From assembly GCF_020520285.1 (NCBI RefSeq), contig NZ_CP084742.1, positions 4,898,001-4,962,000 on the forward strand: a stretch of DNA of 64,000 nucleotides, read 5' to 3'. The notes under the pieces are model-generated. The model did not search any database and was not told where the DNA came from. It saw nothing but the letters and a program-made list of their open reading frames with translations. The position numbers and the translations under genes were made by a program. Position 1 is the stretch's first letter. The number at the start of each line of letters is the position of its first letter. This document shows, in pieces, positions 29,496-40,338 of this stretch. Source of the DNA: Pseudomonas sp. L5B5 (GTDB taxonomy: Bacteria > Pseudomonadota > Gammaproteobacteria > Pseudomonadales > Pseudomonadaceae).

Positions 29496-29885
29496 ATGGC
29501 AAAACCTGCTGCTCGTCCTCGTAAGAAAATCAAAAAGACAGTGGTTGATGGCATCGCCCACATCCACGCGTCTTTCAACAACACCATCGTGACCATCACC
29601 GACCGTCAAGGCAACGCTCTTTCTTGGGCTACCTCCGGTGGTTCGGGTTTCCGCGGTTCTCGCAAGTCCACTCCGTTTGCTGCTCAAGTAGCTGCTGAAC
29701 GTGCTGGCCAAGCTGCGCTGGAATATGGCCTGAAGAACCTCGACGTTAACGTCAAGGGTCCAGGTCCAGGTCGTGAATCCGCAGTCCGCGCTCTCAACGG
29801 CTGTGGCTACAAGATCGCCAGCATCACCGACGTGACGCCAATCCCGCACAACGGGTGCCGTCCGCCGAAGAAGCGCCGCGTGTAA
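29496..29885 (+). CDS. rpsK: 30S ribosomal protein S11
   Basis: S11 is a platform protein. It has 129 residues with the conserved [16 protein letters not shown] segment and the C-terminal [14 protein letters not shown], which includes the Asn that becomes isoaspartate in E. coli. Confidence 0.98.
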   Translation: MAKPAARPRKKIKKTVVDGIAHIHASFNNTIVTITDRQGNALSWATSGGSGFRGSRKSTPFAAQVAAERAGQAALEYGLKNLDVNVKGPGPGRESAVRALNGCGYKIASITDVTPIPHNGCRPPKKRRV

Positions 29886-29903
29886 TCCAGGAGATTGTAA
29901 AGA

Positions 29904-30524
29904 ATGGCTCGTTACATTGGTCCAAAATGCAAACTGGCTCGTCGCGAGGGCACCGATCTCTTCCTGAAGAGCGGCGTGCGCGCTATCGAATCCAAGTGCA
30001 ACATCGAAGCAGCTCCTGGCATCCATGGCCAGCGTCGTGGTCGTCAATCCGACTACGGTACCCAGCTGCGTGAAAAGCAAAAAGTTCGTCGTATCTACGG
30101 CGTTCTCGAGCGTCAATTCAGCGGTTACTACAAGCAAGCAGCCGGCAAGAAGGGCGCAACCGGTGAGAACCTGTTGCAGCTGCTGGAATGCCGTCTGGAC
30201 AACGTTGTATACCGCATGGGCTTCGGTTCCACTCGTGCCGAATCCCGTCAGCTGGTATCGCACAAGTCGATCAGCGTAAACGGTCAGACCGTTAACGTTC
30301 CGTCCTACCAGGTTCGTGCTGGTGACGTGGTCGCTGTCCGCGAGAAAGCAAAAAATCAACTTCGCATTGTCCAAGCTCTCGATCTGTGTGCCCAACGTGG
30401 CCGCGTAGAATGGGTAGAAGTAGACACTGAGAAGAAGTCGGGCGTTTTCAAGAACGTTCCAGCTCGCAGTGATCTGTCCGCCGACATCAACGAAAGCCTG
30501 ATTGTCGAGCTCTACTCCAAGTAA
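29904..30524 (+). CDS. rpsD: 30S ribosomal protein S4
   Basis: S4 starts 30S assembly and is the alpha-operon repressor in E. coli. It has 206 residues, with an S4 RNA-binding domain ([18 protein letters not shown]). The N-terminus lacks the four-cysteine zinc motif, so it is the zinc-free form. Confidence 0.98.
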   Translation: MARYIGPKCKLARREGTDLFLKSGVRAIESKCNIEAAPGIHGQRRGRQSDYGTQLREKQKVRRIYGVLERQFSGYYKQAAGKKGATGENLLQLLECRLDNVVYRMGFGSTRAESRQLVSHKSISVNGQTVNVPSYQVRAGDVVAVREKAKNQLRIVQALDLCAQRGRVEWVEVDTEKKSGVFKNVPARSDLSADINESLIVELYSK

Positions 30525-30546
30525 GGGCTAGAAAATAGGTGCATCC

Positions 30547-31548
30547 ATGCAGATTTCGGTAAATGAGTTCCTGACACCCCGCCATATTGATGTGCAGGTT
30601 GTCAGTCCAACCCGCGCCAAGATCACTCTCGAGCCTCTCGAGCGTGGTTTTGGCCACACCCTGGGCAACGCGCTGCGCCGCATCCTGTTGTCCTCAATGC
30701 CCGGCTGTGCAGTAGTCGAGGCCGAGATTGACGGTGTGCTCCACGAGTACAGCGCCATCGAAGGTGTACAGGAAGACGTAATTGAAATCCTGTTGAACCT
30801 TAAAGGTCTGGCTATCAAGCTGCACGGCCGTGACGAAGTTACGCTGACCTTGTCGAAGAAGGGTTCGGGGGTGGTTACCGCTGCCGATATTCAGCTGGAT
30901 CATGATGTCGAGATCGTTAACCCCGATCACGTAATCGCTAACCTGGCGTCTAACGGCGCTCTGAACATGAAGCTCGTCGTAGCTCGTGGTCGTGGTTATG
31001 AACCGGCCGACTCGCGTCAAAGCGATGAAGATGAAAGCCGCAGCATTGGTCGCTTGCAGCTCGACTCTTCGTTCAGCCCGGTTCGCCGTATCGCCTACGT
31101 GGTGGAAAACGCCCGTGTCGAGCAGCGTACCAACCTGGACAAGCTGGTTATTGATCTGGAAACCAACGGTACTCTGGATCCTGAAGAGGCTATCCGTCGT
31201 GCTGCAACCATCCTGCAACAGCAGTTGGCTGCGTTCGTCGACCTCAAGGGTGATAGTGAGCCAGTGGTAGTCGAGCAGGAAGACGAGATCGATCCGATCC
31301 TGCTTCGCCCGGTTGACGATCTGGAACTGACTGTACGTTCGGCTAACTGCCTTAAGGCGGAAAACATTTACTACATCGGCGACCTGATTCAGCGTACCGA
31401 AGTAGAACTGTTGAAGACTCCGAACCTGGGCAAGAAATCCCTGACCGAAATCAAGGATGTTCTGGCCTCCCGCGGTCTGTCCCTCGGCATGCGCCTCGAT
31501 AACTGGCCGCCTGCAAGTCTTAAGAAGGACGACAAGGCGACTGCCTGA
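30547..31548 (+). CDS. rpoA: DNA-directed RNA polymerase subunit alpha
   Basis: The alpha subunit assembles core polymerase and contacts UP elements and activators. It has 333 residues: an N-terminal domain with [17 protein letters not shown] (dimerisation, about 33-49) and a C-terminal domain with the DNA-contact helix-hairpin region [14 protein letters not shown]. It lies between rpsD and rplQ as expected. Confidence 0.99.
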   Translation: MQISVNEFLTPRHIDVQVVSPTRAKITLEPLERGFGHTLGNALRRILLSSMPGCAVVEAEIDGVLHEYSAIEGVQEDVIEILLNLKGLAIKLHGRDEVTLTLSKKGSGVVTAADIQLDHDVEIVNPDHVIANLASNGALNMKLVVARGRGYEPADSRQSDEDESRSIGRLQLDSSFSPVRRIAYVVENARVEQRTNLDKLVIDLETNGTLDPEEAIRRAATILQQQLAAFVDLKGDSEPVVVEQEDEIDPILLRPVDDLELTVRSANCLKAENIYYIGDLIQRTEVELLKTPNLGKKSLTEIKDVLASRGLSLGMRLDNWPPASLKKDDKATA

Positions 31549-31590
31549 TCGTCGTAATCACCGAACGTTGTGTTTGGTAAGGAATGAACC

Positions 31591-31977
31591 ATGCGTCATC
31601 GTAAAAGTGGGCGTCACCTGAGCCGCACCAGCTCGCACCGCAAGGCCATGTTCCAAAACATGGCGGTGTCGTTGTTCGAGCACGAGCTGATCAAAACCAC
31701 CCTGCCGAAAGCTAAAGAACTGCGCCGCGTTGCCGAGCCGCTGATCACTTTGGCCAAGACAGACAGCGTAGCTAACCGTCGTCTGGCTTTCGACCGTACT
31801 CGTTCGAAAGCTATCGTTGGTAAGCTCTTCAACGACCTGGGCAAGCGTTACGCTACCCGTGAGGGTGGCTACCTGCGCATCCTCAAGTGCGGTTTCCGCG
31901 CTGGTGACAACGCTCCTATGGCGTACGTTGAACTGGTTGATCGTGCTGTTGGCGGCGAAGCAGTATCCGCTGAGTAA
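31591..31977 (+). CDS. rplQ: 50S ribosomal protein L17
   Basis: L17 is near the tunnel exit. It has 128 residues starting [17 protein letters not shown]. It is the last gene of the alpha operon and is followed by a strong terminator. Confidence 0.98.
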   Translation: MRHRKSGRHLSRTSSHRKAMFQNMAVSLFEHELIKTTLPKAKELRRVAEPLITLAKTDSVANRRLAFDRTRSKAIVGKLFNDLGKRYATREGGYLRILKCGFRAGDNAPMAYVELVDRAVGGEAVSAE

Positions 31978-31997
31978 GACATCAGTCTGAAACAGGA

Positions 31998-32022
31998 AAC
32001 CGGGCCTAGTGCCCGGTTTTTT
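31998..32022 (+). terminator. Intrinsic terminator after rplQ
   Basis: ACCGGGC and GCCCGGT pair around CTAGT and run into a T-stretch. It ends the long ribosomal-protein region. Confidence 0.9.
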
Positions 32023-32071
32023 GTGCGTGTTTTAATTATTAATTTCTATCGTTTCACGAAATCTAATGCAT

Positions 32072-32089
32072 TGGATGTTGTAACATCCA
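32072..32089. promoter_or_regulatory. Palindrome upstream of katA
   Basis: TGGATGTT-GT-AACATCCA is a perfect 8-bp inverted repeat 64 nt before the katA start. Its place in the AT-rich promoter region suggests an operator. I cannot assign the regulator; it is not a clear OxyR site. Confidence 0.5.
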
Positions 32090-32152
32090 TGGTCAATACT
32101 CTGTGTCAGCCGATTAGCCGGCAGTTTCCAGACTGACAGAGGAATATTGAGC

Positions 32153-33601
32153 ATGAGCCAAACCAAAATTCTTACTACCGCAAGTGGCGCTCCTGTCGCG
32201 GATAACCAGAACTCCCGTTCAGCCGGCCCTCGAGGCCCATTGCTTCTCGATGATTTTCACTTGATCGAAAAGCTCGCCCATTTCAATCGCGAAAACATCC
32301 CTGAGCGACGTGTACATGCCAAGGGCTCAGGTGCCTACGGTACTTTCACGGTATCTCGCGATATCACCCAATACACCAGTGCCAAGTTGTTCGAATCGGT
32401 AGGCAAGAAGACTCCGACGTTCTTGCGCTTTTCCACGGTGGGTGGCGAGCGTGGATCGGCGGACACTGAGCGCGATCCTCGTGGGTTTGCTCTCAAGTTC
32501 TATACCGAGGAAGGCAACTGGGACATCGTCGGCAACAATACCCCGGTGTTCTTCATACGCGATCCTCTGAAGTTTCCCGACTTTATCCACACCCAGAAGC
32601 GTCTGCCTCAGAGCAATCTGAAAAGTGCCCAGGCAATGTGGGACTTCTGGTCGCATTCGCCCGAGGCTCTACATCAAGTCACGATCCTGTTCTCTGATCG
32701 CGGTATTCCCGACGGTTACCGCCACATGCACGGTTTTGGCAGCCATACCTACAGCCTGATCAACGCTAACGGCGAGCGGCACTGGGTCAAGTGGCACTAC
32801 AAGACCAAGCAAGGGATCAAGAACCTGGCTCCGGCAGAGGCTGCTCGCTTGGCTGGCACCGATCCGGACTACGCCCAGCGCGACCTGTTCAATGCCATCG
32901 AGCGTGGCAACTTCCCGAAATGGAGCGTTTGCATCCAGATCATGACCGAGGCCCAGGCTGCAGCACACTACGAGAATCCCTTCGATGTGACCAAGACCTG
33001 GTCGCAGAAGGAGTTCCCACTGATCGAGGTTGGAGAGCTGGAGTTGAACCGTAATCCGCTGAACTACTTTGCCGAGGTCGAGCAGGCTGCGTTTGGCCCA
33101 AGCAACATGGTTCCGGGCGTTGGCCTGTCGCCAGATCGCATGTTGCAGGGCCGGGTCTTTGCCTACGCCGATGCACATCGCTATCGCGTTGGTACCAATC
33201 ACCAGCAACTGCCGGTGAATGCGCCGCTGAGCCCGGTCAATAGCTACCAGCGCGATGGAGCGATGGCGTTTGGCACTAATGGTGGCACAGCGCCGAACTA
33301 CGAGCCCAACAGCTATAGCGACGCGCCGAAACAAGCCCCACGTTATGCAGAGCCAGCCCTGGCTTTGAATGGCGCAGCCGATCGCTACGATCATCGCGAG
33401 GACACGGACTACTACAGCCATGCAGGCGCTCTGTTCCGTCTGATGGATGACGGGCAGAAGGCTCTGTTGATCAACAACATCTCTGGCGCCATGGCCGGTG
33501 TTACAGCCGATGTAGTACGGCGTCAGTTGCAACATTTCTTCAAGGCTGATCCGGCCTATGGAGAAGGTATTGCCAAAGCCTTGGGTGTATCGCTCAAGTA
33601 A
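32153..33601 (+). CDS. katA: Monofunctional heme catalase (KatA type)
   Basis: Dismutates hydrogen peroxide to water and oxygen. The 482-residue length is that of the small-subunit clade represented by P. aeruginosa KatA. The distal histidine lies in [12 protein letters not shown] (about residue 58), the Asn in [13 protein letters not shown] (about 130), and the proximal heme tyrosine in [14 protein letters not shown] (about 342). ATG at 32153 follows AGAGGA; an in-frame TTG just upstream is less likely. The ferritin gene follows, a pairing known in Pseudomonas in which iron storage and peroxide removal go together. Confidence 0.97.
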   Translation: MSQTKILTTASGAPVADNQNSRSAGPRGPLLLDDFHLIEKLAHFNRENIPERRVHAKGSGAYGTFTVSRDITQYTSAKLFESVGKKTPTFLRFSTVGGERGSADTERDPRGFALKFYTEEGNWDIVGNNTPVFFIRDPLKFPDFIHTQKRLPQSNLKSAQAMWDFWSHSPEALHQVTILFSDRGIPDGYRHMHGFGSHTYSLINANGERHWVKWHYKTKQGIKNLAPAEAARLAGTDPDYAQRDLFNAIERGNFPKWSVCIQIMTEAQAAAHYENPFDVTKTWSQKEFPLIEVGELELNRNPLNYFAEVEQAAFGPSNMVPGVGLSPDRMLQGRVFAYADAHRYRVGTNHQQLPVNAPLSPVNSYQRDGAMAFGTNGGTAPNYEPNSYSDAPKQAPRYAEPALALNGAADRYDHREDTDYYSHAGALFRLMDDGQKALLINNISGAMAGVTADVVRRQLQHFFKADPAYGEGIAKALGVSLK

Positions 33602-33618
33602 GTCTAAATAAGAAGCAG

Positions 33619-33643
33619 AACCGCCCTCATTTGGGCGGTTTTT
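33619..33643 (+). terminator. Intrinsic terminator after katA
   Basis: AACCGCCC and GGGCGGTT form an 8-bp stem with a six-base loop, followed by TTT. The ferritin gene therefore probably has its own promoter in the following 110 nt. Confidence 0.88.
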
Positions 33644-33756
33644 GCGTTATTTATCCTGTTTTTCTCGGGAAATCATTACTTTTTCAGCTGTTTTTGAGTG
33701 ACCTGCGAGTCAGCTTGGTTCAAACTATCCACTTTCAAGCAGGGAGATATAGGGCG

Positions 33757-34221
33757 ATGCAAGGTCATCCCGACGTAATCGATTACCTCAACACGTTGCT
33801 GACGGGAGAACTGGCAGCACGCGACCAATATTTCATTCATTCGCGGATGTACGAAGACTGGGGCTTCACCAAGCTCTATGAGCGCATCAACCACGAGATG
33901 GAGGAAGAGGCACAACACGCTGACGCCTTGATCCGACGCATCCTGATGCTTGAAGGCACGCCGCGCATGCGTCCTGATGATCTCGACACCGGCACGACGG
34001 TTCCGGACATGCTGGCCAGCGACCTGCGCCTGGAATACAAGGTGCGCGCCGCGCTGTGCAAGGGCATCGAATTGTGCGAGCTGCACAAGGACTACATCAG
34101 TCGTGACATCCTGAGGGTCCAGTTGGCGGACACCGAGGAAGATCACACCTACTGGCTGGAGAAACAGCTGGGTTTGATCAAGGCCATCGGGCTGGAGAAC
34201 TACCTGCAATCGCAGTTCTGA
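33757..34221 (+). CDS. ftnA: Bacterial ferritin, FtnA type (formerly BfrA)
   Basis: A 154-residue 24-mer ferritin that stores iron. Ferroxidase ligands are present at Glu18, Glu51, His54, Glu93, Glu127 and His130. The residue equal to Met52, which binds heme in true bacterioferritins, is Ala52, so heme binding is not expected. The sequence closely follows P. aeruginosa PA4235, first named BfrA and later shown to be a ferritin (FtnA); that gene is also next to katA. ATG at 33757 follows AGGGAG/AGGG; the frame is open upstream but the conserved N-terminus [12 protein letters not shown] sets the start. Confidence 0.93.
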   Translation: MQGHPDVIDYLNTLLTGELAARDQYFIHSRMYEDWGFTKLYERINHEMEEEAQHADALIRRILMLEGTPRMRPDDLDTGTTVPDMLASDLRLEYKVRAALCKGIELCELHKDYISRDILRVQLADTEEDHTYWLEKQLGLIKAIGLENYLQSQF

Positions 34222-34264
34222 TCACAGGCCGTGCTGGCGAACCCCCCAGCCGATGCACGAAATG

Positions 34265-34300
34265 AAAGCCCCCAGCACCATAAGGTGACGGGGGCTTTTT
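34265..34300. terminator. Terminator between convergent ferritin and uvrA genes
   Basis: AAAGCCCCC (34265-34273) and GGGGGCTTT (34290-34298) enclose an inner CACC/GGTG stem, and a T-run follows on the + strand. On the other strand it lies 9 nt after the uvrA stop and is followed by a shorter T-rich stretch, so it may work both ways. Confidence 0.85.
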
Positions 34301-34308
34301 CATGGCCT

Positions 34309-37143
<2,835 letters not shown>

Positions 37144-37319
37144 AAGAGGCCTCGATCGGCGGGCGTAAAGGCAGGAGTATAAAACTAAACACTGGATGGA
37201 TGCACACTATCGACAGCGCTTTTTCGATTGCCGGAAGGGCAGCGCGGCAAAGCGTCGCCATGTATCCCCTCAATCGATCGGACTGGTAGAATCGCCGCCG
37301 GTTCATACGAGGTTATTCC

Positions 37320-38714
37320 ATGCACGATCCCAACAGCGAACGCATGAGTGGTGGCGAGACCCGCGCGGCAAGCGGTCTGGCCCTGGTGTTCGCGTTCCGT
37401 ATGCTTGGCATGTTCATGGTGCTGCCGGTCCTGGCGACCTATGGTATGGACCTGGCTGGCGCCACCCCGGCCCTGATCGGGCTGGCGATCGGCGCATACG
37501 GCCTGACCCAGGCGTTGTTCCAGATTCCCTTCGGGATCATCTCCGACCGTATCGGTCGTCGTCCGGTGATCTACCTGGGACTGATCGTATTCGCTCTGGG
37601 CAGCGTACTGGCAGCCAACGCCGATTCGATCTGGGGCGTGATCGCCGGACGTATCCTGCAGGGCGCAGGGGCAATTTCCGCCGCGGTGATGGCGCTGTTG
37701 TCCGACTTGACCCGCGAGCAGCATCGAACCAAGGCCATGGCCATGATCGGCATGACCATCGGCCTGTCCTTCGCCGTGGCCATGGTGGTCGGCCCGCTGC
37801 TGACCCGCAGTTTCGGCCTCTCGGGGCTGTTCCTGGCCACCGGGGCCATGGCCCTGGTAGGTATCCTGATCATCGCTTTCATGGTGCCGCGCTCAACCGG
37901 GCCGTTGCAGCACCGGGAATCAGGAGTGGCCCGCCAGGCGCTGATCCCGACCCTCAAGCACCCCGATCTGCTGCGCCTGGACCTTGGTATCTTCGTGTTG
38001 CACGCGATGCTGATGTCGAGCTTCGTTGCCTTGCCCCTGGCGCTGGTGGAAAAAGCCGGCCTGCCCAAGGAGCAGCACTGGTGGGTCTACCTCACAGCGC
38101 TGCTGATTTCCTTCTTCGCCATGATCCCGTTCATCATCTACGGCGAGAAAAAACGCAAAATGAAACGAGTTCTGCTGGGCGCGGTCAGTACGCTGCTGCT
38201 CACCGAGCTATTCTTCTGGCAGTTCGGCGACAGCTTGCGGGCGCTGGTGATTGGCACCGTGGTGTTCTTCACCGCGTTCAACCTGCTGGAAGCCTCCCTG
38301 CCGTCGCTGATCAGCAAGGTTTCGCCGGCAGGCGGCAAGGGCACGGCAATGGGAGTGTATTCCACCAGCCAGTTCCTCGGTTCGGCACTGGGTGGCATCC
38401 TCGGCGGCTGGTTGTTCCAGCATGGCGGTTTGTCGGTTGTGTTCCTCGGATGCGCAGTCCTGGCTGCACTCTGGCTGGCCTTTGCTGTTACCATGCGCGA
38501 GCCCCCGTATGTGACGAGCCTGCGCTTGCCGTTATCGCCTGAAGCGATCCGCGAAGCCGGCCTGGTCGAGCGCCTGAAGGCTGTCGTTGGGGTAACAGAT
38601 GCCGTGGTGGTGGCCGAGGAGGCCGCCATTTACATCAAATTGGACACCGAATTATTGGATCGCACGACCCTCGAGCAGCTGGTCAATCCAGCGCCGTCGG
38701 CGAGCGAAGCCTAG
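37320..38714 (+). CDS. YajR-like MFS transporter
   Basis: A 464-residue major facilitator superfamily protein with about 12 membrane spans. The motif-A region DRIGRRPVIYLG lies near residue 80. After the last span, a soluble tail of about 65 residues (VGVTDAVVVAEEAAIYIKLD) matches the C-terminal YAM domain of E. coli YajR, and similarity to YajR extends along the whole length (AALGSVLA..., LTREQHRTKAMAMIG). YajR's substrate is not established. It precedes ssb by 9 nt. Confidence 0.9.
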   Translation: MHDPNSERMSGGETRAASGLALVFAFRMLGMFMVLPVLATYGMDLAGATPALIGLAIGAYGLTQALFQIPFGIISDRIGRRPVIYLGLIVFALGSVLAANADSIWGVIAGRILQGAGAISAAVMALLSDLTREQHRTKAMAMIGMTIGLSFAVAMVVGPLLTRSFGLSGLFLATGAMALVGILIIAFMVPRSTGPLQHRESGVARQALIPTLKHPDLLRLDLGIFVLHAMLMSSFVALPLALVEKAGLPKEQHWWVYLTALLISFFAMIPFIIYGEKKRKMKRVLLGAVSTLLLTELFFWQFGDSLRALVIGTVVFFTAFNLLEASLPSLISKVSPAGGKGTAMGVYSTSQFLGSALGGILGGWLFQHGGLSVVFLGCAVLAALWLAFAVTMREPPYVTSLRLPLSPEAIREAGLVERLKAVVGVTDAVVVAEEAAIYIKLDTELLDRTTLEQLVNPAPSASEA

Positions 38715-38723
38715 GAGAACGTT

Positions 38724-39233
38724 ATGGCCCGTGGGGTTAACAAAGTCATATTGGTCGGCACTTGCGGCCAGGATCCCGAAGTTCGCTACCTGCCTAACGG
38801 TAACGCCGTGACCAACCTGAGTCTGGCCACCAGCGAGCAGTGGACCGACAAGCAGACAGGTCAGAAGGTCGAGCGCACCGAATGGCACCGCGTGTCGATG
38901 TTCGGCAAGGTCGCCGAGATCGCTGGCGAGTACCTGCGCAAAGGTTCGCAGGTCTACATCGAAGGCAAGCTGCAGACTCGCGAGTGGGAAAAAGACGGCA
39001 TCAAGCGCTACACCACCGAAATCATCGTCGACATGCAAGGCACCATGCAGCTGCTGGGTGGCCGTCCACAAGGTGACCAGCAAGGTCAGGGCGGCATGTC
39101 CAACTCGGCGCCGCGTCCTCAGCAATCCCGTCCTGCTCCGCAGCCGCAGCGTGAGTCGCGCCCAGCGCCTCAACAGGCCGCTCCGCAGCCGGCGCCGGAT
39201 TTCGACAGTTTCGATGACGATATTCCGTTCTGA
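38724..39233 (+). CDS. ssb: Single-stranded DNA-binding protein
   Basis: Binds ssDNA in replication, recombination and repair. The 169-residue protein has an OB fold (about 1-110, starting [18 protein letters not shown]), a Gln/Pro-rich linker and the acidic partner-binding tip [11 protein letters not shown]. uvrA and ssb lie near one another in many gammaproteobacteria; here the transporter is between them. A strong terminator follows. Confidence 0.98.
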   Translation: MARGVNKVILVGTCGQDPEVRYLPNGNAVTNLSLATSEQWTDKQTGQKVERTEWHRVSMFGKVAEIAGEYLRKGSQVYIEGKLQTREWEKDGIKRYTTEIIVDMQGTMQLLGGRPQGDQQGQGGMSNSAPRPQQSRPAPQPQRESRPAPQQAAPQPAPDFDSFDDDIPF

Positions 39234-39264
39234 AACCCAGCTTTTTCAGAACTGTAAATACTAG

Positions 39265-39296
39265 AAGCGAAGCCATTGATTTGGCTTCGCTTTTTT
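39265..39296 (+). terminator. Intrinsic terminator after ssb
   Basis: An 11-bp perfect stem, AAGCGAAGCCA/TGGCTTCGCTT, with loop TTGATT and a T-run. It marks the end of the conserved gene order. Confidence 0.92.
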
Positions 39297-39432
39297 ATTG
39301 CTCCCAGATTTTTGTGGCGTAAAGGCGATACCTGTTAAGTGTTTACCTCTAGAAGGTATAGACATGAGCTGACGAATACCTGCCAAGGCGCGACTGGCAG
39401 GGCCAGCGCGACTTCAATCGCAGATCGACCCT
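39297..39432. other. Non-coding junction with two short inverted repeats
   Basis: No gene is visible. TACCT-CTAGA-AGGTA (39344-39358) has operator-like symmetry, and CCTGCCA/TGGCAGG (39379-39401, 9-base loop) lies just after the TetR gene's stop on the minus strand. The stretch joins the conserved ssb region to the accessory cluster, so it may hold remains of a lost gene's promoter. Confidence 0.4.
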
Positions 39433-40083
39433 CTACTGCTGCAGGCCTGGCGCGTACTCCGTGCAAGCTGGGAAATTCAGGCCTTGTTCGATGACCTGGA
39501 AGATTTCGTCGAGGACGTCGGAGTAGGGGAGAGCCGAGTTCTTTTTCCAGAGATCGTGCGCTGCGATGTGCGCGTAATCCAAGGCCCACACCAGCACATT
39601 GGGGCGGATGTCCTGGAGGGGATCGGTCCCCATGCGACGGGCGATGAGTTCGACAATGGAGTCGCGACGGTCAATGCAATTCTGCAGGTTCTTGGCCCGG
39701 ACCAATGGGTGGCTGCGCAGTAGCTCCTGCAAGGTCATGAAACGGTCGGCGTTGAAGCCGTACGAGCCGTTTTCGCACCCCCTGACCACCTCCACCGCGG
39801 CATGATGCACCGCACTCAGCGCGGGTTCATCGGCGGGTCTGCGGCTGAGCGCGGCCATGAAATCCTGGTGCTCGGCTTCCTGATAGTCGAGCACCACATC
39901 CTCCTTCGATGCGAAATAACGGAAGAAGGTACGGGTGGAAACATCGACCTGTTCGGTGATGTCCTCGACACGGGTCTCATCGAAACCTTTCATAGCGAAC
40001 AGCTCGTAGGCCGCTGTGATCAGCGCCTCGCGCAGCATGAGTTTCTTGCGCTCACGGCGGCCCACTTCTTCTTTGTCTGTCAC
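39433..40083 (-). CDS. TetR-family regulator of the NRPS cluster (predicted)
   Basis: A 216-residue TetR-type repressor. The DNA-binding helix-turn-helix is at about residues 20-65 (ITAAYELFAMKGF, VEDITEQVDVSTRTFFRYF). GTG at 40083 is chosen because GGAGGAG lies 7 nt before it; the frame is open further upstream but without a ribosome site. The C-terminal ligand domain is not recognised. It is divergent from the NRPS, and the shared gap holds paired TGTC/GACA repeats, so local control of the cluster is likely. Confidence 0.87.
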   Translation of the reverse strand: MTDKEEVGRRERKKLMLREALITAAYELFAMKGFDETRVEDITEQVDVSTRTFFRYFASKEDVVLDYQEAEHQDFMAALSRRPADEPALSAVHHAAVEVVRGCENGSYGFNADRFMTLQELLRSHPLVRAKNLQNCIDRRDSIVELIARRMGTDPLQDIRPNVLVWALDYAHIAAHDLWKKNSALPYSDVLDEIFQVIEQGLNFPACTEYAPGLQQ

Positions 40084-40185
40084 GCCAGTGCTCCTCCATT
40101 TGGCCCCAGCGATCCTGAAGCAATCCCGCAGTATGGTTTCTACATGACATTTGCGCAATTTTATTAAAGTTCACTGAAGTAAAAC

Positions 40186-40221
40186 TGTCTCTTGACACAA
40201 ACTGTCAGTGATAGACATTAT
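40186..40221. promoter_or_regulatory. Predicted NRPS promoter with TetR-type operator repeats
   Basis: TTGACA (40192-40197), an 18-bp spacer and CATTAT (40216-40221) form a plausible promoter. Two inverted repeats cover it: TGTC-TCTT-GACA (40186-40197) and TGTC-AGTGATA-GACA (40203-40217); ACTGTC is also repeated 17 bp apart. A repressor bound here would block the -35 box and spacer. Confidence 0.55.
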
Positions 40222-40284
40222 TCGCGCGGTCTCAGGAAGCAGGGTGCCGTCACCCTGATCAAGCTCCTGAGCAAAGGGAGCTAC

Positions 40285-40338
40285 ATGGTGCAGTCCTATG
40301 CAGGAATCCACCTTCTAAATGGAGTTAGGTACCCATGA
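40285..40338 (+). CDS. Possible 17-residue leader peptide of the NRPS
   Basis: ATG at 40285 follows GGGAG by 4 nt. The reading frame encodes MVQSYAGIHLLNGVRYP and stops at TGA 40336-40338, overlapping the NRPS ATG as ATGA. The geometry equals the ATGA overlaps between later genes of this cluster, so translation of the NRPS may be coupled to it. No family is recognised, and chance cannot be excluded for so short a frame. Confidence 0.45.
   Translation: MVQSYAGIHLLNGVRYP

Noticed and set aside
37144..37319. LexA (SOS) box between uvrA and the YajR-like gene
   Set aside because: I found no CTGT-N8-ACAG match in the gap; a weak or distant site cannot be excluded, so none is reported.
40084..40158. 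Longer start for the TetR gene at 40158
   Set aside because: The extra 25 residues lack a ribosome site and family character, whereas GTG 40083 has GGAGGAG at the right distance.
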